A model generated the notes under the pieces. It ran no database searches. It was not told where the DNA came from and was given only the letters and a program-made list of their open reading frames with translations. This document shows positions 46,859-55,790 of a DNA stretch of 64,000 bases, one piece after another. Every line of letters starts with the position of its first letter. Within the stretch, counting starts at the first letter, position 1. Origin of the DNA: HRBIN12 sp964447335 (GTDB lineage Bacteria > Actinomycetota > UBA4738 > HRBIN12); assembly GCA_964447335.1 (NCBI GenBank), contig CAYUSA010000003.1, positions 1 to 64,000 of the forward strand, given 5' to 3'. Position numbers and translations under genes: made by a program.

Positions 46859-49195
46859 TCAGGTCGAGCCGGGGCCGACCGGGCGCTCCGGCGGCAGGAA
46901 CAGCCGCGCGAGCGACCACACGAGCGCCGCGATCCCGAACGCCGCGAGCCACACGATGAGCGGTGGCGGCACGAGCGCGAAGAACGTCTTGGTCACCGGC
47001 AGCAGGAGCGCCGCGACGAACGCGGCCGCCATCCCCCACACGAGCGCGAGCCGAGCCCGCGTCAGCGGCGCCGCGATGATCGACAGGATGAGGAACCCGA
47101 TCCAGCAGAGCACCATCGTCGCGGCGGTGCGCGCCTGCGCGAGGGTGACGCCCGGCTCCTCGATCGCGAGGGAGTACCCGAGGAACGTCGCGATCGCCGC
47201 GAGCGCACCGGCCGGCACCGTGAATCGCAGCACCCGACCCAGGAAGCCGGGTCGCGCGCGCTCGGCGTTCGGCGCGAGCGCGAGGAAGAACGACGGGATC
47301 CCGATCGTCACGGCGCCGATCAAGGTGAGGTGCCGCGGCAGGAACGGGAAGGGCAGCCCGAAGACACCGACGCCGATCGCGAGGAGCATCGCGTACACGG
47401 TCTTCGTGACATAGAGGTTCGAGGTGCGCTCGATGTTGCCGAGCACGCGTCGGCCCTCGGCGACGACGGTCGGGAGCGCATCGAACGTCGAGTCGAGCAG
47501 CACGAGCTGCGCGACCGCGCGCGTTGCCGAGCTCCCCGAGCCCATCGCGATCCCGAGGTCGGCGTCCTTCAGCGCGAGGACGTCGTTCACGCCGTCGCCG
47601 GTCATCGCGACGACATGGCCCTTGGCCTGCAGCGCCTGGACCATCGACCGTTTCTGCTGCGGGGTCACGCGGCCGAAGATGGTGTGCGACTCGAGGGCGC
47701 CGCCGAGCGCCACGGGGTCCTCCGGGAGCTCACGCGCGTCCATCGCGCTCTCGGCACCGGCGAGCCCGAGGTGCTCCGCGATCGCGGCGACGGTCCGCGG
47801 ATGGTCGCCCGAGATGACCTTCACGTTCACGCCCTGCTCGGCGAAGTACCGGAGGGTCTCGGCCGCCGACTCGCGGATCGGGTCTCCGAGCACGACGATC
47901 GCGACCGACTCGAGCCCGCCGGGCAACCCCTCCCCGCCGAGCCCCACGTCCGTGCGCGAGAGCAGCACCACGCGTCGTCCGGCCTCGGCGATCGCCGCCG
48001 CCCGCCGCGCGACCGGGCCCTCCCCGTCGAGCAGGACGTCGGGCGCGCCCAGCACCCACGTCCCGCGCCCGTCGAACGCGGCGGCGCTCCACTTGCGCGC
48101 GCTCGAGAACGGCACGGTGGCGGTCGCGCGCCAGTCCTCGGGCGCCTCGGGGAACGCCTCGGCGATCGCGGCGAGCGTCGCGTTCGGGTGCGGGTCCGAG
48201 GAGGCGATCGCGGCGAGGGCCTCGCCGTGGGGCCCTCCCGCCTGCAGCACCTCGACCTCGTCCACGGCGAGACGGCCCTCGGTGAGCGTTCCCGTCTTGT
48301 CCACGCACACCACGTCCACCCGCGCGAGCACCTCCACCGCCGGGAGCTCCTGCACGAGCACCCGCCGGCGCGCGAGGCGCACGACGCCGACCGCGAACGC
48401 GACGCTCGTCAGCAGGACGAGGCCCTCGGGCACCATCGCGACCGTCCCGGCGACCGAGCCCCGCATGGCATCGCGGACCGAGGCGTCCGAGCGCAACTGG
48501 CTGATCACCAGCAGGACCGCCGTCGGCACGATGAGCCACGTGACGATCCGCAGGATCCGGTTGATCCCGGCGAGGAGCTCCGAGCGGGTGAGCGTGAACC
48601 GCCGTGCCTCCTCGGCCAGGCGGACCGCGTACGCCTCTTTCCCGACGCGCGTCGCGCGGTAGCGTCCGCTCCCTGCCGCGACGAACGAGCCGGAAAGCGC
48701 CTCGTCGCCCAGACGCTTCTCGACGGGCTCCGACTCGCCGGACAGGAGCGACTCGTCGAGCTCGAGTCCCTGCGCCTCGAGCACCTCCCCGTCGACGACG
48801 ACCTGATCGCCGGGCCTCAGCTCGAGCACGTCGTCCAGCACGACGGCGGACACCGGGTGCTCGGAGACCTTGCCGTCGCGCACGACCGTCGCTCTCGGCG
48901 CCGTGAGCACCGCGAGCCGGTCGAGGGTCCGCTTCGCGCGGAGCTCCTGCACGATGCCGATGACCGCGTTCACGAACAGCACGCCGCCGAACAACGCATC
49001 CTGGATCGGCCCGACGACCACGATCACGACGAGCAGGCCGCCGAGGAGCGCGTTGAACCGCGTGAAGACGTTCGCGCGGACGATCTCGGCCACGGTTCGG
49101 CTGGGGGCGGCGGGGACGTCGTTCACCTGCCCGGCGGCGACGCGCTCGGCGACCTCGGCCTGTGAGAGCCCTGGCTCGACGGATCCGGGCATCAC
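46859..49195 (-). CDS. P-type cation ATPase, CtpE-like
   Basis: A 778-residue (775 from the ATG at 49192) P-type ATPase. The phosphorylation motif is DKTGTLTEG, the actuator motif is LDESLLSGESEPV, and the hinge is MTGDGVNDVLALKDADLGIA. The membrane helix 4 motif is MVPEGLVLLTSVAFAVG, which marks the CtpE branch of actinobacteria (a calcium transporter in mycobacteria). There are about 10 helices and no N-terminal metal-binding domain. It probably moves calcium, by family. It lies 17 bp downstream of pcnA on the same strand. Confidence 0.93.
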   Translation of the reverse strand: MMPGSVEPGLSQAEVAERVAAGQVNDVPAAPSRTVAEIVRANVFTRFNALLGGLLVVIVVVGPIQDALFGGVLFVNAVIGIVQELRAKRTLDRLAVLTAPRATVVRDGKVSEHPVSAVVLDDVLELRPGDQVVVDGEVLEAQGLELDESLLSGESEPVEKRLGDEALSGSFVAAGSGRYRATRVGKEAYAVRLAEEARRFTLTRSELLAGINRILRIVTWLIVPTAVLLVISQLRSDASVRDAMRGSVAGTVAMVPEGLVLLTSVAFAVGVVRLARRRVLVQELPAVEVLARVDVVCVDKTGTLTEGRLAVDEVEVLQAGGPHGEALAAIASSDPHPNATLAAIAEAFPEAPEDWRATATVPFSSARKWSAAAFDGRGTWVLGAPDVLLDGEGPVARRAAAIAEAGRRVVLLSRTDVGLGGEGLPGGLESVAIVVLGDPIRESAAETLRYFAEQGVNVKVISGDHPRTVAAIAEHLGLAGAESAMDARELPEDPVALGGALESHTIFGRVTPQQKRSMVQALQAKGHVVAMTGDGVNDVLALKDADLGIAMGSGSSATRAVAQLVLLDSTFDALPTVVAEGRRVLGNIERTSNLYVTKTVYAMLLAIGVGVFGLPFPFLPRHLTLIGAVTIGIPSFFLALAPNAERARPGFLGRVLRFTVPAGALAAIATFLGYSLAIEEPGVTLAQARTAATMVLCWIGFLILSIIAAPLTRARLALVWGMAAAFVAALLLPVTKTFFALVPPPLIVWLAAFGIAALVWSLARLFLPPERPVGPGST

Positions 49196-49211
49196 GATCA
49201 GCTCTGCCCCG

Positions 49212-50609
49212 CTACCGTCTGATGTCCTGCTCGGCGGCCCAGGCGTCGAGGAGCGCGTAGGCCTCCTCTTCCTCGATGGGTCCGCGATCGAGGCGGAGCT
49301 GCATGAGGTGCTCGAGCGCGCGGCCGACGACCGGCCCGGGCTCGACGCCCAGGTGCTCCATCACCTGCTTGCCGTCGAGCGGTGGCCGCATCGCGTCGAG
49401 GTTCTCCTCCTCGGCCAGGCGCGCGATCCGCTCCTCGAGGTCGTCCTGCAGCGCGGCGAGCTGCTTGGCCTTGAACGGGTTCTGGGTCGTGCAGTCGGCG
49501 CGCGTGAGCTGGTTCAACCGGTCGAGGAGCGGGCCGGCGTCGCGGACGTAGCGGCGAACCGCGCTGTCGGACCACTCCGAGTAGCCGTGGAAGCGCAGGT
49601 GCATCTCGACGAGATCGACCACGGCATCGACGACGGCGGATGGATACCGCAGCGCCGCGAGGCGCTCTCGCGCCATCCGCGCGCCGACGACCTCGTGGTG
49701 GTGGAACTGAGCGCCCTCCGGCGTGATCTCGCGCGTCCGTGGCTTGCCGACATCGTGCAGCATCGCCGCGAGGCGCAGCTCGAGGTCCGGCTCGCACCGC
49801 TCGATGACCGCGAGCGTGTGCCTGAACACGTCCTTGTGCCGGTGCACCGGGTCCTGCTCAAGCTCAAGCGCGGGGAGCTCGGGCACGAACAGCTCCGCGA
49901 GGCCAGTGGCGACCACGATCCTCAAGCCGTTGCCGGCTCGTGTGCCGAGGAGCAGCTTCGACAGCTCGTCGCGGATGCGCTCGGCGGAGACGATCGACAG
50001 GCGCTCGCGCATCTCGCGGATCGCGGTGAGCACGCGCGGCGCCGGCGTCACGTCGATCTGGGCGGCGAACCTGGCGGCGCGCAGCATCCGCAGCGGGTCG
50101 TCGCTGAACGCGAGCTCGGGCTCGAGCGGTGTGTCGAGGCGTCTCGCCGCGAGGTCGCGCACGCCGCCGTGCGGGTCGACGAACGCCCCCTCCGGCAGCC
50201 GGACGGCCATCGCGTTGATCGTGAAGTCGCGGCGGGACAGGTCGGTGAGCACGTCCTTCGCGAAGGTCACCGAGGGCTTGCGGTGCTCCTCGTGGTAGAC
50301 CTCGTTGCGGAACGTCGTGATCTCGAACAGCGTGTCGCCCTTGCGCGCTCCGACGGTTCCGAACCGCACACCGACGAGGTACTGCCGGTCGGCCCACCCG
50401 CGCAGGATCCTCGTGGTCTCTCGCGGCAGTGCGTCGGTCGCGAGGTCGAGCTCGGCGTCCGGGCGCACCTGACCGAGGAGCAGGTCGCGCACGACGCCAC
50501 CCACCAGATACAGCTCACGCCCGGCCAGGCGGAACCGTTCGCCGAGCTCGATGGCGATGGGGGGGACCTCGAGGACCGCGCCGGGGTCCGGGCGCGTGGG
50601 CTCGGTCAT
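49212..50609 (-). CDS. pcnA: CCA-adding tRNA nucleotidyltransferase / poly(A) polymerase family
   Basis: A 465-residue class II nucleotidyltransferase that adds or repairs the CCA end of tRNA. The head motif is LVGGVVRDLLLG with catalytic DAELDLATDA, then the RRDFTINAMAV and DDPLRMLRAARFAAQ motifs. An HD domain follows (MLHDVGKPRTREITPEGAQF, with HHHE). This is the Rv3907c-like form with a C-terminal HD phosphohydrolase. The ATG at 50609 follows a minus-strand TATCCT by 11 nt. The opposite strand of this gene is open over long stretches, but those frames encode nothing. Confidence 0.94.
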   Translation of the reverse strand: MTEPTRPDPGAVLEVPPIAIELGERFRLAGRELYLVGGVVRDLLLGQVRPDAELDLATDALPRETTRILRGWADRQYLVGVRFGTVGARKGDTLFEITTFRNEVYHEEHRKPSVTFAKDVLTDLSRRDFTINAMAVRLPEGAFVDPHGGVRDLAARRLDTPLEPELAFSDDPLRMLRAARFAAQIDVTPAPRVLTAIREMRERLSIVSAERIRDELSKLLLGTRAGNGLRIVVATGLAELFVPELPALELEQDPVHRHKDVFRHTLAVIERCEPDLELRLAAMLHDVGKPRTREITPEGAQFHHHEVVGARMARERLAALRYPSAVVDAVVDLVEMHLRFHGYSEWSDSAVRRYVRDAGPLLDRLNQLTRADCTTQNPFKAKQLAALQDDLEERIARLAEEENLDAMRPPLDGKQVMEHLGVEPGPVVGRALEHLMQLRLDRGPIEEEEAYALLDAWAAEQDIRR

Positions 50610-50717
50610 GACGCCCTGCAGGATACCCCCGCGGCCCTTCCGGCCTGCGGTACACCACATCCGCCGGTCGATGGCGCGGGGCCCGTTGTTCGTGCCCGTC
50701 TACCTCGAGCTGCTGCC

Positions 50718-51806
50718 TTAGGTGAGGGTCGGCTCGCCGCGGGTGAGCACGCCGCGGAGCGCGAGGTTGAAGTCGTGCGGGTTCGTCGCGGTCCTCCGCG
50801 CGTCGTCCTCGGTGATCAGTCCGCCCTTCACGAGCTTGACGAGCGCCTGGTCGAACGTCTGCATGCCGTAGAAGTCGCCCTCGGCGATGACGTCCAGGAT
50901 CTCCTCGGTCGCGCTCGGATCGGCGATGCGGTCGAACACGCGCCCCGTCGCGACGAGCACCTCGACGGCCGGGACCCGGCCCTTGCCGTCGGCGCGCGGC
51001 ACGAGCCGCTGCGACACGATGCCCCGCAGCGCGCCCGCGAACGACGTGCGGACCTCGCGCTGCTGCTGTGGGGGGAACAGGTCCAGGATGCGGTTGATCG
51101 TCTCGGTGCAGTCGATCGTATGGAGCGTCGAGATGACGAGGTGCCCGGTCTCGGCCGCCTGGATCGCCGAGAGCGCGGACTCCGGGTCGCGGATCTCGCC
51201 GACGAAGATCACGTCGGGGTCCTGCCGCACGACGTGCTTCAGCGCGGCGGCGTAGCTCTCGGTGTCGAATCCGACCTCGCGCTGCTGGATGATCGAAAGG
51301 TCGTCGTCGTGCACGACCTCGATCGGGTCCTCGATCGTCACGATGTGCGCGCGCCGGGTCCGGTTGATGTGGCCGATCATCGAGGCGATCGTCGTCGTCT
51401 TGCCCGTCCCCGTCGGCCCCGTGACGAGCACGAGCCCGCGGGGCGACCCGGCGAGCGTGCCGATCACGGGCGGCAGCAGGAGCTCCTCGATCGTCGGGAT
51501 CTCAGATCGCACCCTGCGGATCGCGAGACCGACCATCGTGCGCTGGCGGAACACGTTGACGCGGAACCGGCCGACGCCCGGCAGCGTGTAGCCGAAGTCG
51601 GCCTCGTGCGAGGTCTCGAACTCGCGGCGCTTGTGGTCGGGCATCAGGGCGGCCGCGAACGCCTCCGACTCCGCGGCTGAGAGCGCGGGGTACGGGCTCG
51701 GCTGGAGCTCCCCGTCCACACGGATGAACGGGACATTGCCGGCCTTGAGATGGAGGTCGCTCGCCCCCATCTCGACCGTGTAGCGCAGCAGATCGGCGAC
51801 ATCCAT
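50718..51806 (-). CDS. pilT: PilT-family type IV pilus retraction ATPase
   Basis: A 362-residue secretion-type ATPase. LLRYTVEMGASDLHLKAGNV is the N-terminal PAS-like start, Walker A is GPTGTGKTTT, the Asp box is HIVTIEDPIE, Walker B is RQDPDVIFVGEIRDPES and the His box is HLVISTLHTID. The AIRNLIRE motif of proteobacterial PilT is not obvious at the C-terminus. No pilin or assembly gene is adjacent. It is encoded 3 bp after dedA, which may be coincidental packing. Twitching or pilus retraction is inferred from family only. Confidence 0.93.
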   Translation of the reverse strand: MDVADLLRYTVEMGASDLHLKAGNVPFIRVDGELQPSPYPALSAAESEAFAAALMPDHKRREFETSHEADFGYTLPGVGRFRVNVFRQRTMVGLAIRRVRSEIPTIEELLLPPVIGTLAGSPRGLVLVTGPTGTGKTTTIASMIGHINRTRRAHIVTIEDPIEVVHDDDLSIIQQREVGFDTESYAAALKHVVRQDPDVIFVGEIRDPESALSAIQAAETGHLVISTLHTIDCTETINRILDLFPPQQQREVRTSFAGALRGIVSQRLVPRADGKGRVPAVEVLVATGRVFDRIADPSATEEILDVIAEGDFYGMQTFDQALVKLVKGGLITEDDARRTATNPHDFNLALRGVLTRGEPTLT

Positions 51807-51809
51807 CGG

Positions 51810-52508
51810 CTATCCCTGGTCCTCGCTCGGCTCCCGGTCGTGCTCGAGCTCGTGCTCGAGCTCGAGGTGTTCACGGATCTCCTCGACATCCTCCTTGAGT
51901 TCTCGGCGCGCGGCGAGCAACTTTGAGCCTCCGATGAGGACCAGCAGGACCACGAGCAGTCCGAGGCCGATCGGCGTGAGGTACTTCTCCCAGCGCTCGT
52001 AGCTCGCGCCGAGCGCGTAGCCGAGGAGCGTGTGGCCGACCCCCCAGATGGCGGCGCCGGCCACGTCGTAGACGATGAAGCGCCGCCACTCCATGTGCGC
52101 GACGCCCGCGACGATGAACCCGACGCTCCGCACGACCGGGATGAACCGGCCGAGGAACACCGTCTTGCCACCGTGCTCCTCGTAGTAGCGCTCGGCCGTC
52201 TCGAGGCGCTTGGGCGTGACGAGGACCTTGCGGCCGTGACGCTCGAGGAAGCCTCGACCGAACCGGCGGCCGATCCAGAAGCCGACGTTGTCCCCCGCGA
52301 TCGCGCCCACGACGACCACGACCATCAGGAGCGGGAGCCAGAGGTCACCGACGCGCGCATAGAATCCGCCGATGATGACCAGAGTCTCCCCGGGCACGAC
52401 GACACCCGCGCCCACGGAGTTCTCCAGGAACGTGGCCGCCCCCACGATCATGTAGCCCCAGGGCGCTTCGAGGTACGGACGGAGGAAATCGATGATCCGG
52501 TCGAGCAC
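51810..52508 (-). CDS. DedA-family membrane protein
   Basis: A 232-residue SNARE-associated/DedA protein with four to five helices: GYMIVGAATFLENSVGAGVV, VVPGETLVIIGGFYARVG, the re-entrant FLGRFIPVVRSVGFIVAGVA region with its conserved arginines, and HTLLGYALGASYERWEKYL. Family members include undecaprenyl-phosphate and phospholipid flippases. The acidic C-terminal tail (LELEHELEHDREPSED) is charged and probably coiled. The GTG at 52508 follows a -10 box TATACT by 9 nt. Confidence 0.92.
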   Translation of the reverse strand: MLDRIIDFLRPYLEAPWGYMIVGAATFLENSVGAGVVVPGETLVIIGGFYARVGDLWLPLLMVVVVVGAIAGDNVGFWIGRRFGRGFLERHGRKVLVTPKRLETAERYYEEHGGKTVFLGRFIPVVRSVGFIVAGVAHMEWRRFIVYDVAGAAIWGVGHTLLGYALGASYERWEKYLTPIGLGLLVVLLVLIGGSKLLAARRELKEDVEEIREHLELEHELEHDREPSEDQG

Positions 52509-52516
52509 GGCGCCCC

Positions 52517-52522
52517 AGTATA
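52517..52522 (-). promoter_or_regulatory. -10 element TATACT of the dedA gene (leaderless)
   Basis: Minus-strand TATACT ends 9 nt before the GTG at 52508, in the 36-bp divergent gap with the nudix gene. Confidence 0.55.
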
Positions 52523-52544
52523 GGGAAGGGCACCCCGGGGCCTG

Positions 52545-52970
52545 ATGGAGACCAAGCGCGAGGTCTCGGCGGGCGGGGTCGTCTACCGGCGCAAGCGCGG
52601 GCGGATCCAGGTGGCGCTCGCGGCCCGGCGCACCCGGCGCGGAGACCTCGTCTGGGGGCTGCCGAAGGGCGGGATCGAGCCCGGCGAGGATCTCGAGGCC
52701 GCTGCCCTGCGCGAGGTGCTCGAGGAGACCGGCCTGCGGGCCGTGATCGAGGACGGTCTGGGCGACATCCGCTACTTCTACGTGTGGGAGGGCGTGCGGA
52801 TCCGCAAGCTGGTGCACTTCTTCCTCATGCGCGCGACCGGCGGCGACGTCGCCGACCACGACGAGGAGATGGAAGACGTGCGTTGGTTCGCCCTCGACCG
52901 CGGCGTCGAGGAGGCAGCGTACAAGGGCGAGCGTCAGGTCCTCGAGCGCGCCGTCGAGCGACTCACGTGA
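52545..52970 (+). CDS. Nudix hydrolase (MutT4-like position)
   Basis: A 141-residue nudix protein with the full box (GGIEPGEDLEAAALREVLEE, then TGL) at about residues 43-65. It hydrolyses nucleoside diphosphate derivatives, substrate unknown. Its location between pcnA and DUF6049-murJ matches mutT4 (Rv3908) of mycobacteria. The stop overlaps the next gene by 4 bp (GTGA). Confidence 0.92.
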   Translation: METKREVSAGGVVYRRKRGRIQVALAARRTRRGDLVWGLPKGGIEPGEDLEAAALREVLEETGLRAVIEDGLGDIRYFYVWEGVRIRKLVHFFLMRATGGDVADHDEEMEDVRWFALDRGVEEAAYKGERQVLERAVERLT

Positions 52971-53743
52971 GCGGTCTCCAGGCGGTACTCGGCGTCGTCG
53001 CCGGGTTCGTGGCCGGGGTGCTCTCGGGCGTGTTCGGCGTGGGCGGCGGCATCGTCACGACACCGACGGTGAACGTGCTCCTCGGGGGCACGGCGATCCA
53101 GGCCATCGCGACGCCCTTGCCGGTCATCTTCCCGACCTCGCTCGTCGGCGCGTACGCCTACGCGAGGGCAGGCGAGGTCAGCTTCCGCGCCGCCCGCTGG
53201 GCGATCGGTCCCGGGATCCTCGGGGCGATCCTCGGCGCGTTCCTCACCGAGAAGGTGAACGCCCACGTCCTGCTCCTGATCACGGCTCTGCTCATCGGCT
53301 CGACCGCTATCCAGGTCGTCCGCGGGCGCGCGCCGAAGGCGCCGTGGGTGAAGGGCGAGACACCCGGCTGGAAGTACGGGGCGATCGGCTTGGTCGCCGG
53401 AGGTGTCTCGGGGCTGCTCGGCGTCGGGGGCGGGATCGTGATGGTGCCCGCGTTCACCGTCCTGCTCGGGATGCCGCTGAAGCGGGCCCTCGGCACGTCG
53501 CTCGTGGTCATCGCGGCCCTCGTCGTGCCCGGGACCTTTGTGCACTGGGCGCTCGGCCACATCGACTGGACGATCTTCCTCGTGCTCACGCTCGGTGTGA
53601 TCCCCGGCGCGAGGCTCGGCGCCCGGCTCGCCCTCGGCGCGCGAGAGCACGTGCTCCGCATGGCCGTCGGCTCGTTCCTGCTGGTCGTCGCCGCCGCCTA
53701 CGGCGCGTCCGAGCTCTCCCAGGTGCTCTCGGGCCGAGGGTAG
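52967..53743 (+). CDS. TauE/SafE-family sulfite/organosulfonate exporter-like protein
   Basis: A 258-residue membrane protein with about eight helices in two repeats. Each repeat carries the family motif: FVAGVLSGVFGVGGGIVTTP and GVSGLLGVGGGIVMVPAFTVL. The family exports sulfite, sulfoacetate or related anions. The substrate is unknown here. The GTG start overlaps the nudix stop, and the next gene begins 13 bp after its stop. Confidence 0.92.
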   Translation: MSGLQAVLGVVAGFVAGVLSGVFGVGGGIVTTPTVNVLLGGTAIQAIATPLPVIFPTSLVGAYAYARAGEVSFRAARWAIGPGILGAILGAFLTEKVNAHVLLLITALLIGSTAIQVVRGRAPKAPWVKGETPGWKYGAIGLVAGGVSGLLGVGGGIVMVPAFTVLLGMPLKRALGTSLVVIAALVVPGTFVHWALGHIDWTIFLVLTLGVIPGARLGARLALGAREHVLRMAVGSFLLVVAAAYGASELSQVLSGRG

Positions 53744-53756
53744 GATGGCCACGCCG

Positions 53757-55790
53757 ATGCGCCGGCTCGCCGCCCTGCTTCCCGCCGTCGTCCTGCTCGT
53801 CCTGGCGGCGACCCCCGCGGCTGCCCAGTCCACGAGCCCCTCGCCCTCGCTCGCGACCGTGCGGCTCGAGCTCCTGGAGCAGACGCCGTGGAGCACACCC
53901 GAGACCCCGATGGTCGCGCTCTCCTTCCGCGCCACCAACCTGACCGACCGGACCCTGCGCACGCTCACGATCGGCGTCACCCTGTTCGGCCCGGTGCTGT
54001 CCCGGACCTCGTACGAGGAGTCGTTGCTCGCCGACCCCGATCCAGCCGTCGTCGTCGAGGCGGAGACGCTCGCGCGGGAGGGGTCCATCGAGCCGGGCGG
54101 GAGCCGCGTGTTCGAGCTCGAGCTCACCCTCGATGCGACGGGGATCGACCAGACGAGCTCGGGCATCTACCCGCTCAAGGTGGACCTGCGGAGCGACGGC
54201 GTGTCGCTCGCCGCCATCCGAACCCCCGTGATCAACCTGGTCCGCACGCCCGAGCAACCACTCACGCTCTCGTGGACGCTCGTGCTGCACCAGCCGATCG
54301 CGTTCCGTCCCGACGGCGTCTTCACGACCACGGCGCTCGAGGACGAGCTCGCGCCCGGGGGCAGGCTCGCCGGGCAGACGCGCGCGCTCGCCGAGCTCGC
54401 CACGACCGGCTCGGCTGCGGTGGACGTCGCAGTCTCCCCGGTCCTGCTCACCCAGCTCGCCCGCATGCGCGACGGGTACACGGTCACCGAGCCCGACGGC
54501 CTGCGCGAGGTCGAGCAGGGCAAGGGTGGCGCGGCGCTGGCAGGCGCGGCGCTGGCATCCCTCCGCGCGGCGATGACGTCGTCGCGGATCGAGCTCTCGG
54601 CGCTGCCGTTCGCCGCGCCGCAGATCCCCTCGCTGATCTCGGGCGGGCTCGCTCGCGACCTCGACGACCAGCTCGTCCGCGGGCGCGACGTGGTCGGCGC
54701 GTTCCTCCAGGCGACGCCGGATCCCACGGTCCTGCGCCCGCCCGGCGGAGCGCTGGACGAGGCCACCCTGGACGCGCTCGACGAGCGCGGGGTGAGCGTG
54801 CTCCTGCTCGACGCCGGAACCGTCGAGACGCCGCTGCAGCCCCTCGGCTTCGCGGCGCCGCCCGTCACCAGCCTCCGCGAGGACGGCGGGATCGTGGGCG
54901 TCCTCCCGGACCCGGCCGTGGCCGCACTGCTCGCGTCGCCGCTCGTCGCGCAGGATCCGGTCCTCGGCGCGCAGGCGGTGCTCGGTGAGCTCGCGGCGAT
55001 CTGGCAGGAGCAGCCGGGACAGGCGCGAGGGCTCGCGATGGTCCTTCCCGAGAGCCTCGACCTGCCCGGCGGGTTCTACGCGCTCCTCGCCCGCGGCGTC
55101 GCCGCCGCCCCGTGGCTCCACCCGGTCACGGCGCGCGACCTCGTGGCCGCCTTCCCGCCGGGGAACCCGGACGCGCTCGCCGTGTCGGCCCCGGCCTCGT
55201 TCGGCTCGACGTACGTGGACGAGCTGAAGCAGACCCGCCGCCGGATCGACGTCTACCGCTCGATGCTCGTCGACGAGAGCCTCGAGCCCGACCGGCTCGA
55301 TACCGAGCTCCTGCTCGCCGAGTCAGGCGATTTCCTCCAGGATCCGACCGCCGGCTTCACGTTCGTCTCGGCGGCAAGCAGCCGACTCGACGGGGTCTTC
55401 GGCGCCGTCCGGGCCGACGCCGGCGACATCGTCACGCTCACCTCGCGCTCCGGCGCCAACATCCCGGTTCGCGTGACGAGCGATGCCGAGGAGCGCCTGC
55501 GCGTCGAGGTGACGCTCGTCTCGCAGCACCTGATCGGGTCGCCGCGACAGGAGCTCGTGCTCGACGCCGGCGACACCCGCACGCTCACTTTCGACGTCGA
55601 CCTGAAGACGACGGGCCGGTTCCCCGTGCTCGTGCAGGTCGTCGCGCCGAACGGGCGGGTCATCAACGGGACGTCGGTGGTCGTCCGCTCGACGGCGTAC
55701 AGCCGCATCGCCCTCATCATCACGATCGCGGCCGCGCTCGCGCTCGTGCTCGCGTGGGTGAGGAGGTTCCTGCCACGGCGGACGACCTGA
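53757..55790 (+). CDS. DUF6049-family exported membrane protein
   Basis: A 677-residue exported protein: signal peptide (LLPAVVLLVLAATPAAAQ), a large extracytoplasmic region (RLELLEQTPWSTPETPMVAL, VSVLLLDAGTVETPLQPLGF), and one C-terminal helix (IALIITIAAALALVLAWV) with basic anchor RRFLPRR. It corresponds in position to Rv3909 next to mviN in mycobacteria, where its role is unknown. A link to peptidoglycan precursor export is inferred from synteny. The start may be the ATG at 53757, 11 nt after a TAGGAT box. An ATG at 53745 is in frame. It overlaps murJ. Confidence 0.88.
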   Translation: MRRLAALLPAVVLLVLAATPAAAQSTSPSPSLATVRLELLEQTPWSTPETPMVALSFRATNLTDRTLRTLTIGVTLFGPVLSRTSYEESLLADPDPAVVVEAETLAREGSIEPGGSRVFELELTLDATGIDQTSSGIYPLKVDLRSDGVSLAAIRTPVINLVRTPEQPLTLSWTLVLHQPIAFRPDGVFTTTALEDELAPGGRLAGQTRALAELATTGSAAVDVAVSPVLLTQLARMRDGYTVTEPDGLREVEQGKGGAALAGAALASLRAAMTSSRIELSALPFAAPQIPSLISGGLARDLDDQLVRGRDVVGAFLQATPDPTVLRPPGGALDEATLDALDERGVSVLLLDAGTVETPLQPLGFAAPPVTSLREDGGIVGVLPDPAVAALLASPLVAQDPVLGAQAVLGELAAIWQEQPGQARGLAMVLPESLDLPGGFYALLARGVAAAPWLHPVTARDLVAAFPPGNPDALAVSAPASFGSTYVDELKQTRRRIDVYRSMLVDESLEPDRLDTELLLAESGDFLQDPTAGFTFVSAASSRLDGVFGAVRADAGDIVTLTSRSGANIPVRVTSDAEERLRVEVTLVSQHLIGSPRQELVLDAGDTRTLTFDVDLKTTGRFPVLVQVVAPNGRVINGTSVVVRSTAYSRIALIITIAAALALVLAWVRRFLPRRTT